NCBI GenBank assembly: GCA_030696775.1
Contig: JAUYRN010000012.1
Location: forward strand, 191,426 to 255,425
Direction of reading: 5' to 3'
DNA: 64,000 nt
DNA from: Sulfuricurvum sp.
GTDB lineage: Bacteria > Campylobacterota > Campylobacteria > Campylobacterales > Sulfurimonadaceae
The notes beneath the pieces were generated by a model, which saw nothing but the letters and a program-made list of their open reading frames with translations, made no database searches and was not told the DNA's origin. Shown piece after piece: positions 37,999-45,191 of the stretch (position 1 is the first letter of the stretch; each line of letters starts with the position of its first letter). The translations under genes were made by a program, and so were the position numbers.

Positions 37999-38170
37999 AT
38001 ACTTTCCTTTTCTAAAAAGATAATGCATATTAACGCTTTAAGCATGTTGTTTATATTGGACAAACAATCAAAAAATAATATTCCACAAAAAGGTAATTTT
38101 TTTTTGATTATGCCTGGAAAAACAAATCTTTTACCCTTATTTTATAAACTCAAAAATACCCGATAGGTGG

Positions 38171-38227
38171 CTATTTATGCATTTTTTCCTCGTCTATTAA
38201 AAAGACATTATCCATTGATTTTGCCAT
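38171..38227 (-). CDS. Possible 18-aa micro-ORF after the relaxase
   Basis: MAKSMDNVFLIDEEKMHK, with AAAGGAAATAAAAGT before the ATG. It lies 37 bases beyond the relaxase stop in an otherwise empty AT-rich gap, next to a small hairpin (GCCC...GGGC at 38258-38272). The ribosome site is fair, but there is no other support. Confidence 0.25.
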   Translation of the reverse strand: MAKSMDNVFLIDEEKMHK

Positions 38228-38263
38228 ACTTTTATTTCCTTTTTTTAAAATTTATCAGCCCAA

Positions 38264-41200
38264 TTAAAGGGCGAACATTTTGCTCTTAACAATCTCACTA
38301 ACGATTGAACCATCACCTTCTTTAAAAATCAAACTGAGTGCGTGGCCTCCTTGCTGTTGAGGGTGTTGATGGAATCCTGTAAATCGTTCAAGACTTTCAT
38401 TAGCCTGCTTAAAAACTCTTCCAGATCCATCAAGGGCGAGCTCCCACCCGACCCGCTGGAGATGTCTTTTAGCATTGTGTAAATCGCATCCGTCGTTGAT
38501 TGGAGATTTTCCAGCGACGTGGTGTTGCTTTGTATTTGCTGCTCCATTGGCACGATCGCTTGGGCGATTATGTTTATTGATTGCATGATTTGATTCATCT
38601 GCAGTGACTGCTCTCGCGTTGTTGGGTCTTCTTTCATTTTGGATCCCTTGTATTGTTTTTCGAAGAGTTGAGTGCTTAGATTTCTCATCCTCTACACATA
38701 TACGAAATTTGACTGCATCATTTACAAAAAACTGTAAATTTTTCTTTGCCCTTGTGATCTGAACATAGAAAGATTCGCGTGATGATCGTTGAGAATGGGC
38801 TGCAACAATTACATTTTTGGAGGTTTTTCCTTGCGCTTTGACGTCGCTGATGCAATATGAATAATCCAAATAAGGGTATTCATTCATATCGATAGTGATA
38901 GACTTTCCCTGCTTCTTAATAGTGAGAACATCTCCGTTAATCGCTGTAATAATTCCAGTTTGACCATTTTTAACGTTCAATTGCTTATTGTTTCGTCCAA
39001 ACAAAATTCGCTCACCGATAGCAATCTTCTTTTTATGCTGATTAAACACAGAAATCATGGCTGCTGATTGGGAGAGTGCAATGGTATGAATTGAAGTATC
39101 TTCTTTTTGGACGGTGATGGTGTTGGCTTTTTTGTCGGTACTTACGATGACCCCCTGTTCTCCATTTTTACCAATAATCCCTTGCCTATTAGCAATAATC
39201 ATTTGTCCCAGTGCGTAGTTTTGAGCAAAAAGTTTATCGACATCGTTTATGTCAACTGAGCTGAGGATATTGAGTAGTCGTTCATCCTTAATTGCACCGG
39301 TTTCAAGCATCTTATGACGCACCAAGTGATTGAGTGCGTTACGTTCCTTGTTTGTGCTGGCAATCATCAAAGTCTCATTTTGATTGCTTTTCAAATACGC
39401 TGCTGCAATTGCATTGAGTCGCATTTCATCATCTTCAATGGATTGAACCATATTGTATTTGTTAATTATGTCAAACGCTTTGGTATAGTCAAGATGCATA
39501 TTGATGGACGCTACGGCATTAATTAATGATTCTTCTGTTTGGCGCATTACTTCAGGCATATGGGAAAATTCCATAGCTTGTAGCTGCTTCAGATCAGTAA
39601 AGATTGTGCCTGCACTTATTGATTGATACTGTTTAATATCACCGACCAAGACGATTTGAGCGTTTTCAGACAGTGCTCGATCGATGACTTGATTTAGGAG
39701 TTTGCTACCAACCATTGAGGCTTCGTCGATTATCCAAATTTTCTTTTTATTGCTAATGTTTGGTGTGGAGTTGGAGGCTAAAAAACCGTGGATTGTTGTG
39801 GATTTTATTCCGCTTTCTTTCTCAAGTTCATCAGCTGCTGCGCCTGTGAATGCAACTCCTTGAAACTCTATTTCATCAGATGCAATCTTTTTTGCCCACT
39901 TGAGCATAAAAGTTTTACCACTACCTGCATTGCCCTGTATTCCTATGTATTGATCAGATGTTGTGAGGATATGAGTTAATGCTTCTTGCTGACCGATTGT
40001 TAGGCCTTTGTCACTGATAGCTATAGTGATTTCATCCTCGGTATAAATAGGTTCAAAAGTATTTTTACCTTGCATTATTTTTTGAATGATGTCGTTTTCA
40101 AGCTTGTAGAATGCATTGGTGGTGATAGAAGTATCAGTGAATCGGATTAGGTCCTGATGTTTATCTATTGCAGTTTCAATCTCGGCAATCTGTATGGTTT
40201 TATTATTGCCATGTGTGAGGCTCAATACTGCTTTGAGGAGATCTTCGTAGGAAAAACACGCTTGCTTCTCATTGAGCGCACCGGCTGCCTCTGTAACAAT
40301 GGCGTTTAGCTCGTTTTTTGTAATAAAAACTGTACGCGCAGAAGGGTTTAAATAGCTTTCTAATTGATCGGTATCAAAGCCAAATCGCTCTTCAACGTCT
40401 GCTACAAATTCTGTGAGTATCTCATCAATGTTTCGCTTGCTTTTTTGAGGGCGATGTAAGCGCTTTATGGGCTCTTTCTCAGCATAGGTTAACTCACGTC
40501 CCAGTTTCTCTTCATGGAGCTTGTAGGCCTTTTCAATGCTCTTGGTTCGTGAGCTATAGTACTCAGTGATGATAGGGTTGAAACCTTTGATGCCAAAGGT
40601 TCCTTTTTTATAATCGGTGATTTGCGTTTGAAGTCCGATTTTATGAAGCTCAAGAGCTAAATTAGTATGCCAAATTTGATGAAAGAGGTCTTGGTTTTTA
40701 AAGATGCGGAAGTTTTCTAAAGCGCGATGTTCTCCATTTTTATCAATAACCATATTATAGATGAAATTGTGAGTGTGAAAATGCATTTCATCCAACCTGT
40801 TAATTTGATGATCGAACGCAGCAGCGATAAGATTGCCAGATTTAGTGAACTTTGTTTGCTTGTTTTTAGTGATTCGGCAACCAGCGTACCTCTCGATAAA
40901 AGCCAAAGTATTGGCAACTGCTGTGTCGTGAGCGGTTTGGAGTTTTTGGGCTAGAGGATGATTTTTACTTTGTGCATAACCGCGCATAATTGAGACGTCT
41001 TTAGGATCTGCCATGGTGATGTCGAACCCTGCAACGTGTTTCTCGCCAGCTCCTTGAGCGACCAGTTGCTCTGAGCCATATTGACCATTACAGAGCATTG
41101 TGTGCAGTTGATAGCTGTCTGGCGTGATAGGTGTTTTATTGAGTCCCATAATGAGGGCAGCCTTCCCATGAAAGTAACCCAATGTTTGAGAACTACCAAG

Positions 41201-41272
41201 ATAATAATTCATGTCTTTTTGAAAATACTGATCAGCTTGATCTGCAACTTGTGGTTCTGACATTGTGAGCAT
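38264..41272 (-). CDS. MOBF conjugative relaxase-helicase (TrwC/TraI type)
   Basis: 1002 aa from the ATG at 41272 (AGGAG six bases upstream). The N-terminal relaxase domain has the catalytic tyrosine region DQYFQKDMNYYLG, GFDITMADPKDVSIM (the PKSVS motif) and the three-His metal site DEMHFHTHNFIYNMV. The C-terminal RecD-like helicase has Walker A GIQGNAGSGKTFMLKW, Walker B IWIIDEASMVG, and later VQITRAKKNLQFF. It nicks oriT and unwinds the transferred strand. The recognisable helicase ends near residue 870. The last ~120 residues, oddly rich in His, Asn and Arg, are read in a different frame from the nested gene 38329-38637. Confidence 0.92.
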   Translation of the reverse strand: MLTMSEPQVADQADQYFQKDMNYYLGSSQTLGYFHGKAALIMGLNKTPITPDSYQLHTMLCNGQYGSEQLVAQGAGEKHVAGFDITMADPKDVSIMRGYAQSKNHPLAQKLQTAHDTAVANTLAFIERYAGCRITKNKQTKFTKSGNLIAAAFDHQINRLDEMHFHTHNFIYNMVIDKNGEHRALENFRIFKNQDLFHQIWHTNLALELHKIGLQTQITDYKKGTFGIKGFNPIITEYYSSRTKSIEKAYKLHEEKLGRELTYAEKEPIKRLHRPQKSKRNIDEILTEFVADVEERFGFDTDQLESYLNPSARTVFITKNELNAIVTEAAGALNEKQACFSYEDLLKAVLSLTHGNNKTIQIAEIETAIDKHQDLIRFTDTSITTNAFYKLENDIIQKIMQGKNTFEPIYTEDEITIAISDKGLTIGQQEALTHILTTSDQYIGIQGNAGSGKTFMLKWAKKIASDEIEFQGVAFTGAAADELEKESGIKSTTIHGFLASNSTPNISNKKKIWIIDEASMVGSKLLNQVIDRALSENAQIVLVGDIKQYQSISAGTIFTDLKQLQAMEFSHMPEVMRQTEESLINAVASINMHLDYTKAFDIINKYNMVQSIEDDEMRLNAIAAAYLKSNQNETLMIASTNKERNALNHLVRHKMLETGAIKDERLLNILSSVDINDVDKLFAQNYALGQMIIANRQGIIGKNGEQGVIVSTDKKANTITVQKEDTSIHTIALSQSAAMISVFNQHKKKIAIGERILFGRNNKQLNVKNGQTGIITAINGDVLTIKKQGKSITIDMNEYPYLDYSYCISDVKAQGKTSKNVIVAAHSQRSSRESFYVQITRAKKNLQFFVNDAVKFRICVEDEKSKHSTLRKTIQGIQNERRPNNARAVTADESNHAINKHNRPSDRANGAANTKQHHVAGKSPINDGCDLHNAKRHLQRVGWELALDGSGRVFKQANESLERFTGFHQHPQQQGGHALSLIFKEGDGSIVSEIVKSKMFAL
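38329..38637 (-). CDS. Nested gene in the relaxase 3' end (coiled-coil protein)
   Basis: 102 aa from the ATG at 38637, with AAGGGA six bases upstream. The protein is a regular amphipathic helix (MNQIMQSINIIAQAIVPMEQ, TTSLENLQSTTDAIYTMLKD, EEFLSRLMKVLNDLQDSINT), much more protein-like than the relaxase frame over the same bases. A copy of the element's 20-bp motif lies 62 bases upstream (38699-38718), as before two other units. Same strand, different frame, wholly inside the relaxase coding region. A role as transfer accessory protein is a guess. Confidence 0.6.
   Translation of the reverse strand: MKEDPTTREQSLQMNQIMQSINIIAQAIVPMEQQIQSNTTSLENLQSTTDAIYTMLKDISSGSGGSSPLMDLEEFLSRLMKVLNDLQDSINTLNSKEATHSV
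38699..38718 (-). promoter_or_regulatory. Element motif copy a (TATACGAAATTTGACTGCAT)
   Basis: Plus-strand TATACGAAATTTGACTGCAT, differing from copy c at two of twenty positions. It stands upstream (minus strand) of the nested gene, inside the relaxase coding sequence. Confidence 0.6.
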
Positions 41273-41315
41273 ATTAATCTCCTGTGTTGCTTTGAGGAAT
41301 TACTCCCCTTACCTC

Positions 41316-41335
41316 TATACGAAAAAAGGATGCAC
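41316..41335 (-). promoter_or_regulatory. Element motif copy b, upstream of the relaxase
   Basis: Plus-strand TATACGAAAAAAGGATGCAC, preceded by CCTTACCTC as copy c is preceded by CCTTACCTG. It is 44 bases before the relaxase ATG. Likely an operator or a promoter part of the transfer genes. Confidence 0.6.
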
Positions 41336-41370
41336 GATTTGAAGGTTTTGGCTCTTTCTCTTAAAAAAAC

Positions 41371-41406
41371 AGCACAGTCCGCAGGACTTGCGTGGGGTCT
41401 GGGGTC
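41371..41406. other. Candidate oriT nick region
   Basis: AGTCC-GCA-GGACT (41376-41388) is a perfect five-pair hairpin, followed by TGCGTGGGGTCTGGGGTCTT, a G-rich stretch that stands out in this AT-rich element. A hairpin beside a nick site, upstream of the relaxase gene and next to phased repeats, is the standard plan of oriT. The precise nick position is not known. Confidence 0.5.
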
Positions 41407-41456
41407 TTAAAGAGTTGAAAAATACGAGCAATACTTGCCAATGCTTTGTGAATGTA

Positions 41457-41521
41457 TTGAAAGCAGGTGAAAAAGCATTGAGGCAGATTGAATATACTTG
41501 AATCTAATTGAAAGACATTGA
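41457..41521. repeat. 10-bp-phased TTGA repeats (oriT-proximal array)
   Basis: TTGA begins at 41457, 41478, 41488, 41498, 41508 and 41518, with GTGA at 41467 filling the gap. Six of seven are exact TTGA and five are spaced exactly ten bases. Sites on one face of the helix suggest cooperative binding by an element protein, for example the 106-aa product encoded next to it. The array comes just after the 41547-41867 gene on the minus strand. Confidence 0.75.
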
Positions 41522-41546
41522 AATACGGTAGAAATGGATTGCGGGA

Positions 41547-41867
41547 TCAGCTCCCCCGCATTCCCTGCTTCAATTCAGAAAATCCGCTTTTAAATGGAGC
41601 TTTCGACGTATCAGTCTCATTTTTTTGCATTTTAGCAGTGCTATCAGCATTTTTTTTCAGATATCTGGATAAGTTTTGATGTGATGTTTTACATCCTAAT
41701 GCCGAGAGTAGCTCTGTAATGGCTTGCTGAGTATAGCCCTCATTGATTTTTTGACGTATCTGTGCGTCATAATTGCCAAGCCGGCTGCGTGAGCGGCTTG
41801 GAGTGTGGGTTTGTTCCCACTCACGTATAATTGCTTCTTGATCGTCATTTAAAACATTGGCTTTCAT
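41547..41867 (-). CDS. Helix-turn-helix protein beside oriT, likely relaxosome or Stb-type DNA-binding protein
   Basis: 106 aa. Residues 30-75 (RLGNYDAQIRQKINEGYTQQ, AITELLSALGCKTSHQNLSR) form a helix-turn-helix of the type with a serine/threonine-rich recognition helix. The first 30 residues are basic (HTPSRSRSRLG). It is downstream of the ParA-like gene and directly before the phased repeats. In R388 the adjacent stb operon likewise encodes a DNA-binding protein (StbA) for direct repeats near oriT and an ATPase (StbB). The analogy is inferred. A GC-rich hairpin TGCGGG/CCCGCA (41540-41560) covers the stop. Confidence 0.65.
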   Translation of the reverse strand: MKANVLNDDQEAIIREWEQTHTPSRSRSRLGNYDAQIRQKINEGYTQQAITELLSALGCKTSHQNLSRYLKKNADSTAKMQKNETDTSKAPFKSGFSELKQGMRGS

Positions 41868-41876
41868 GATTAGTTC

Positions 41877-42668
41877 CTACAGACCAAGAATGTTTTGAGA
41901 AGCAATGTTTTGATAAAACTCATAAGCCTTACGCAATTCATCCCATATTTTCCAATTTCTGGAATAAATTGTTTTTCCGAATTCACCGGTCTCCTTTGCT
42001 TTTTCCATTGCTAATTTGGACAATATCAATTTCATCTCATCTCTGTGGATGGACCCTTCTTTTATGAAATCACCTAGCAACATATTATCGCGCTGGGCGT
42101 GGTCAAAGTATGGATTGTCCATAATAAAATATATGTTATCAACTCTTTCGAGAATCGATTCGTCTCCTTTTATTTTCAATGCTTTATCGCCAAATATATC
42201 ATTAGCACCACAATCATCTTTAGTCCAACCCTTAGTTCGATTGACAATAAGATTTGCCCTTCCGCCAGCAGCTTCGATCATATCAATTGTTCCCATCGCA
42301 TTTGTGATTTGAGCCTCTTTGCCCTCAACAGGCACGTAGTAGCGGACAATTTCACCCGAATTGGCCAAGGCATGTAATACTTCATCCGTATCACGACCTC
42401 CTCCGATATCGACGATCACTTCTTTATTTTCAACAATCGATTCATATATCACTTCTCCGATCGCTGCAACTGTGTAATCCAATGTAAGGGTTTGTCCCCT
42501 TCCATCTAATATCTCTGAATTGTGAAAAACTTCTGTGGTCAAATTTTTCTCATCGAGTTCGTACATAGCAAAATCACGTCCTAAACGTGCTGCTTCGCTG
42601 CATAATACGTGGAAGGCGATAGTTGACTTTCCGGTTCCTCCCTTGGTATTGGTTACTGCGTGAATCAT
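41877..42668 (-). CDS. ParA/StbB-like P-loop ATPase
   Basis: 263 aa. Deviant Walker A with signature Lys: TNTKGGTGKSTIAFHVLC. Walker B VIVDIGGGRD. ATPases of this kind partition plasmids or position the relaxosome. It overlaps the upstream membrane coiled-coil gene by 4 bases and is followed after 9 bases by the helix-turn-helix gene. Together they form an Stb-like operon. The C-terminal half (YSRNWKIWDELRKAYEFYQN) lacks recognised motifs. Confidence 0.85.
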   Translation of the reverse strand: MIHAVTNTKGGTGKSTIAFHVLCSEAARLGRDFAMYELDEKNLTTEVFHNSEILDGRGQTLTLDYTVAAIGEVIYESIVENKEVIVDIGGGRDTDEVLHALANSGEIVRYYVPVEGKEAQITNAMGTIDMIEAAGGRANLIVNRTKGWTKDDCGANDIFGDKALKIKGDESILERVDNIYFIMDNPYFDHAQRDNMLLGDFIKEGSIHRDEMKLILSKLAMEKAKETGEFGKTIYSRNWKIWDELRKAYEFYQNIASQNILGL

Positions 42669-43339
42669 TGGTTTTCTCCTGTTTTGGTATTTGTGTTATT
42701 TGAAGTATGATAGAGAGCGTTGTAGTCGACACGGACTTTAAGTGTATCGATAGAGCTTGATTCGATACGAAGTGCTTGATCTTGAACCATCTGTAGCAAT
42801 ACAGACTGTTCTGATGTCGCGAAGTACGGTGTTGGTAGCCAAGTGACGAAGCTAAGCAAATACAAGGTTACTGCGCCTGCAACAAATCCTCCTCCAGCAA
42901 CCGCCGCGACAAGCTTCCTATTAATACTGGGGATCTCTTCCGCATCTCTAGCCAATGCATCAATCCGAGAATGGACTTCATCTAAAAGATCATTTGTTTT
43001 TTCAATAGCAAGATCCGACTTTTTGTGCGCATCATTGGCTGATTGTATATATTTACCAATTCGCTCCATCGAATTCACTACTGCAGTCATTTTTCTAAAA
43101 AGAATTTCCTCAAAGCTTTTATCCATACTTGAATAATCAAATCCAAGCATCGCTCCTTCAATCTTATACATTCCATGTTTCATGGAGTCATCAAAACGTT
43201 TTGACGCGTTTTCAAGACGTCCTATTAAACGTTCCGAATCCGGAAAACGTTCATGTAATTGCCTAAGAGCAATAATCAGATACTCTACTTGATTGGTGAG
43301 ATCTTGAATGTCTCCAACAGTCATCTTTTCTAAGCTCAT
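42665..43339 (-). CDS. Membrane-anchored coiled-coil protein of the Stb-like operon
   Basis: 224 aa. Long helical N-terminal part (TNQVEYLIIALRQLHERFPD, DLAIEKTNDLLDEVHSRIDA), one membrane helix at about 142-165 (KLVAAVAGGGFVAGAVTLYL), and a short C-terminal segment. This is the first gene of the unit with the ParA-like ATPase. Motif copy c (43390-43409) lies 51 bases before its start. It could anchor the ATPase to the membrane. Confidence 0.65.
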   Translation of the reverse strand: MSLEKMTVGDIQDLTNQVEYLIIALRQLHERFPDSERLIGRLENASKRFDDSMKHGMYKIEGAMLGFDYSSMDKSFEEILFRKMTAVVNSMERIGKYIQSANDAHKKSDLAIEKTNDLLDEVHSRIDALARDAEEIPSINRKLVAAVAGGGFVAGAVTLYLLSFVTWLPTPYFATSEQSVLLQMVQDQALRIESSSIDTLKVRVDYNALYHTSNNTNTKTGENQ

Positions 43340-43389
43340 AGTTACTCCTCGTATAAATGTTTGGAATGGTTTTAATCACTCCTTACCTG

Positions 43390-43409
43390 TATACGAAATT
43401 TGTTTGCAT
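43390..43409 (-). promoter_or_regulatory. Element motif copy c, upstream of the Stb-like operon
   Basis: Plus-strand TATACGAAATTTGTTTGCAT, preceded by CCTTACCTG. It is 18 of 20 identical to copy a. Confidence 0.6.
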
Positions 43410-43479
43410 GAAATTGGAAAATGGGTTGAATTTTTGTGATTTGGTTGGGGAATTAGTGAAATTTGTTTGAATGATTTGA
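43407..43479. repeat. Second TTGA/GTGA repeat array
   Basis: TTGA or GTGA at 43426, 43436, 43456, 43467 and 43476, with TTGG at 43445 between them: again close to a 10-bp period. It is a looser copy of the oriT-proximal array, placed upstream of the Stb-like operon next to motif c. It is plausibly bound by the same protein for autoregulation or partition. Confidence 0.5.
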
Positions 43480-43775
43480 AAAAGAAGCTAAAAATATCAA
43501 TCTACTCTTAGTTACAATATGAGAATATTTTAGATGGAGCCGTCGATACCATCCACCCTTTACCCCTTCAAAGTAATCCAAAAATGCTTCGTCTTCTTCG
43601 GTTATCGTCCAGATACACTCGAAGCTGTATCAGGAACGATTGAGGCAACACCACGGGTATTGATAATAAAATGATATCCTTTAAGCTCCCCTACTTCGAT
43701 GAATTTGGCACGAGGACAGCGCTCAAACATTTTATCTAAATCCATATTCGCACCATAGTAAAAATAATGCTTCAC
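43453..43775 (-). pseudogene. Frameshifted gamma-glutamylcyclotransferase-like gene
   Basis: From a GTG at 43775 (GTGA overlap with the preceding stop) the reading is KHYFYYGANMDLDKMFERCP, RAKFIEVGELKGYHFIINTR and SIVPDTASS, which matches AIG2/GGCT-like proteins, then it hits a stop. One frame over, the expected sequence goes on: CIWTITEEDEAFLDYFEGVK then GGWYRRLHLKYS. The shift lies near 43618. Either a disabled gene or a sequencing error. The C-terminal tail runs into the repeat array. Confidence 0.75.
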
Positions 43776-44314
43776 TCATTGTCCTTTTTAATCCTTGGCT
43801 CAGATGATAGGATATTTTTAACAATATCTCCTCCAGTGTCTCGCAGGATATTAGCCGCCGCATAGTCAATTGCTTCTTGTCTTGTCATCGGGGTTGGCAG
43901 TATGGTAATTGAGATGGCATTATCGATCAAAGCATTTCCCATGATCTGACAGTAATAGGCAATGCAAGGAGTACTGTTTAATAGATCTTGATGTTGAATT
44001 AATGCTTTAGGCGCTCGGGTAAAGAGAAACACATCAAACTCTCCCTGAAGGATTTCAAACACATAAGTTGAATTGAGCGTATACAGTGTCAACCTCTTCC
44101 CATCAAGCGCATAGTCTTTCAACATACTGGTGCGAAACGTCTCATCACGATCTCTTCCATACCAGTAGGCTTGGGTATTCACATACAACGATCCCGTGAT
44201 ACCCTGATAATGAGACATACCATGGTTAGTGGTGGAGCGTAAAACAGCACGGAGTTCTCCCTCGCGAAGCTGTGAATCAAGCGTTTTATTGGTGTATTTC
44301 GTTGGTTTATTCAT
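43772..44314 (-). CDS. Hypothetical protein between the phosphoesterase and cyclotransferase genes
   Basis: 180 aa from the ATG at 44314 (AGGA seven bases upstream). Mixed alpha/beta with HYQGITGSLYVNTQAYWYGR, LTLYTLNSTYVFEILQGEFD and FTRAPKALIQHQDLL. No known domain recognised. It overlaps the metallophosphoesterase by 8 bases and the cyclotransferase-like gene by 4, so all four genes (two phosphoesterases, this, cyclotransferase) form one translated unit. Confidence 0.6.
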   Translation of the reverse strand: MNKPTKYTNKTLDSQLREGELRAVLRSTTNHGMSHYQGITGSLYVNTQAYWYGRDRDETFRTSMLKDYALDGKRLTLYTLNSTYVFEILQGEFDVFLFTRAPKALIQHQDLLNSTPCIAYYCQIMGNALIDNAISITILPTPMTRQEAIDYAAANILRDTGGDIVKNILSSEPRIKKDNE

Positions 44315-45191
44315 TGGTAGTTCCTGCTGATATTTTTTTAGCAATCTCTATTCTCTTGTCTTTCACATTCCTATTTTCCCCAGGGTAGCCAAGAGGATTG
44401 ACGATCATCTGAACACCATACCATTCATAATCATTCGCGGTATGGGTATGACCGTAGATCCATACTTTTGCTGTGGTAGTGCTGACGTATTTCTCACCAT
44501 CATAGGTGAAGAATGACGTTGAATCATCCTTTCGATAATGTTGATCCGGAATGTGTTCAGGCTTGATTGAGGGGCTTATATGAGTGATCATCACATCGCA
44601 CTCTTGATACGTTGCCTCGATCTTTGGTTTCTCTATTTCCCACAGTTCATCGAAGTGTTTTAGATTGGGCATATAGGCTGCGTCGTTCATCACATACTTC
44701 CATGATCTGCGAACATCATCGATACTGCTCTTAAAATGGGGGTTAAGATTATGCAGCTTATATTGGCCGTCATACCACGAATCACACCCGCCAAATCGAA
44801 CTCCCTCGATCTCTACAACAGTACCATTCAAACAATGAACCCCATCGATTGAATTGAGCATCTCCCTCATCTCTTGGGCACGGTTATAGCTGTTCATATC
44901 ATAATCATCCAAGGCTATTCGATTGATAAGATAGTAATCGTGATTGCCCAACACGCAGACAATATTTTTAAAATACAGTTCCCGCAAAAATCCGATGATC
45001 TTTGCGCTCTCTGCGTTGTAATGCCCCAAGTCTCCCGCGATAACCAAGACATCAGAAGGCTCAACCTTTACACCCTCCACTATTGGAGTGAATATTGGAT
45101 CAAAAAACTTTTGTACTTCTTCTTTGGTTTGTTTAAACGACTTGAAATAAAAATCCAAATGAAGATCAGATAGAATCGATACGGTTAACAT
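44307..45191 (-). CDS. Calcineurin-type metallophosphoesterase 1
   Basis: 294 aa. The dimetal motifs are all there: SILSDLHLDFYF (D-x-H), VIAGDLGHYNAE (G-D-x-x-H), CVLGNHDYY (G-N-H-D), MITHISPS and IYGHTHTAN (G-H-x-H). It is clearly paralogous to the gene directly upstream, with which it shares LGNHDYYLI and the EGVRFGG/WYDG block. Substrate unknown: it could be nucleotide, RNA cap-like dinucleotide or protein phosphate. Overlap with the upstream gene 7 bases. Confidence 0.85.
   Translation of the reverse strand: MLTVSILSDLHLDFYFKSFKQTKEEVQKFFDPIFTPIVEGVKVEPSDVLVIAGDLGHYNAESAKIIGFLRELYFKNIVCVLGNHDYYLINRIALDDYDMNSYNRAQEMREMLNSIDGVHCLNGTVVEIEGVRFGGCDSWYDGQYKLHNLNPHFKSSIDDVRRSWKYVMNDAAYMPNLKHFDELWEIEKPKIEATYQECDVMITHISPSIKPEHIPDQHYRKDDSTSFFTYDGEKYVSTTTAKVWIYGHTHTANDYEWYGVQMIVNPLGYPGENRNVKDKRIEIAKKISAGTTNE

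Noticed and set aside
38264-38640. Relaxase C-terminal tail as a real domain
   Set aside because: Composition is unlike a folded domain (His, Asn and Arg runs) and the other frame codes for a regular coiled coil. I kept the annotated stop but do not claim function for the tail.
41457-41521. CRISPR array
   Set aside because: Repeat units are only about four to five bases with 10-bp period and no unique spacers. No cas genes nearby.
43453-43775. Programmed frameshift in the cyclotransferase-like gene
   Set aside because: No slippery heptamer was seen at the shift point. A disabling mutation or a read error is simpler.
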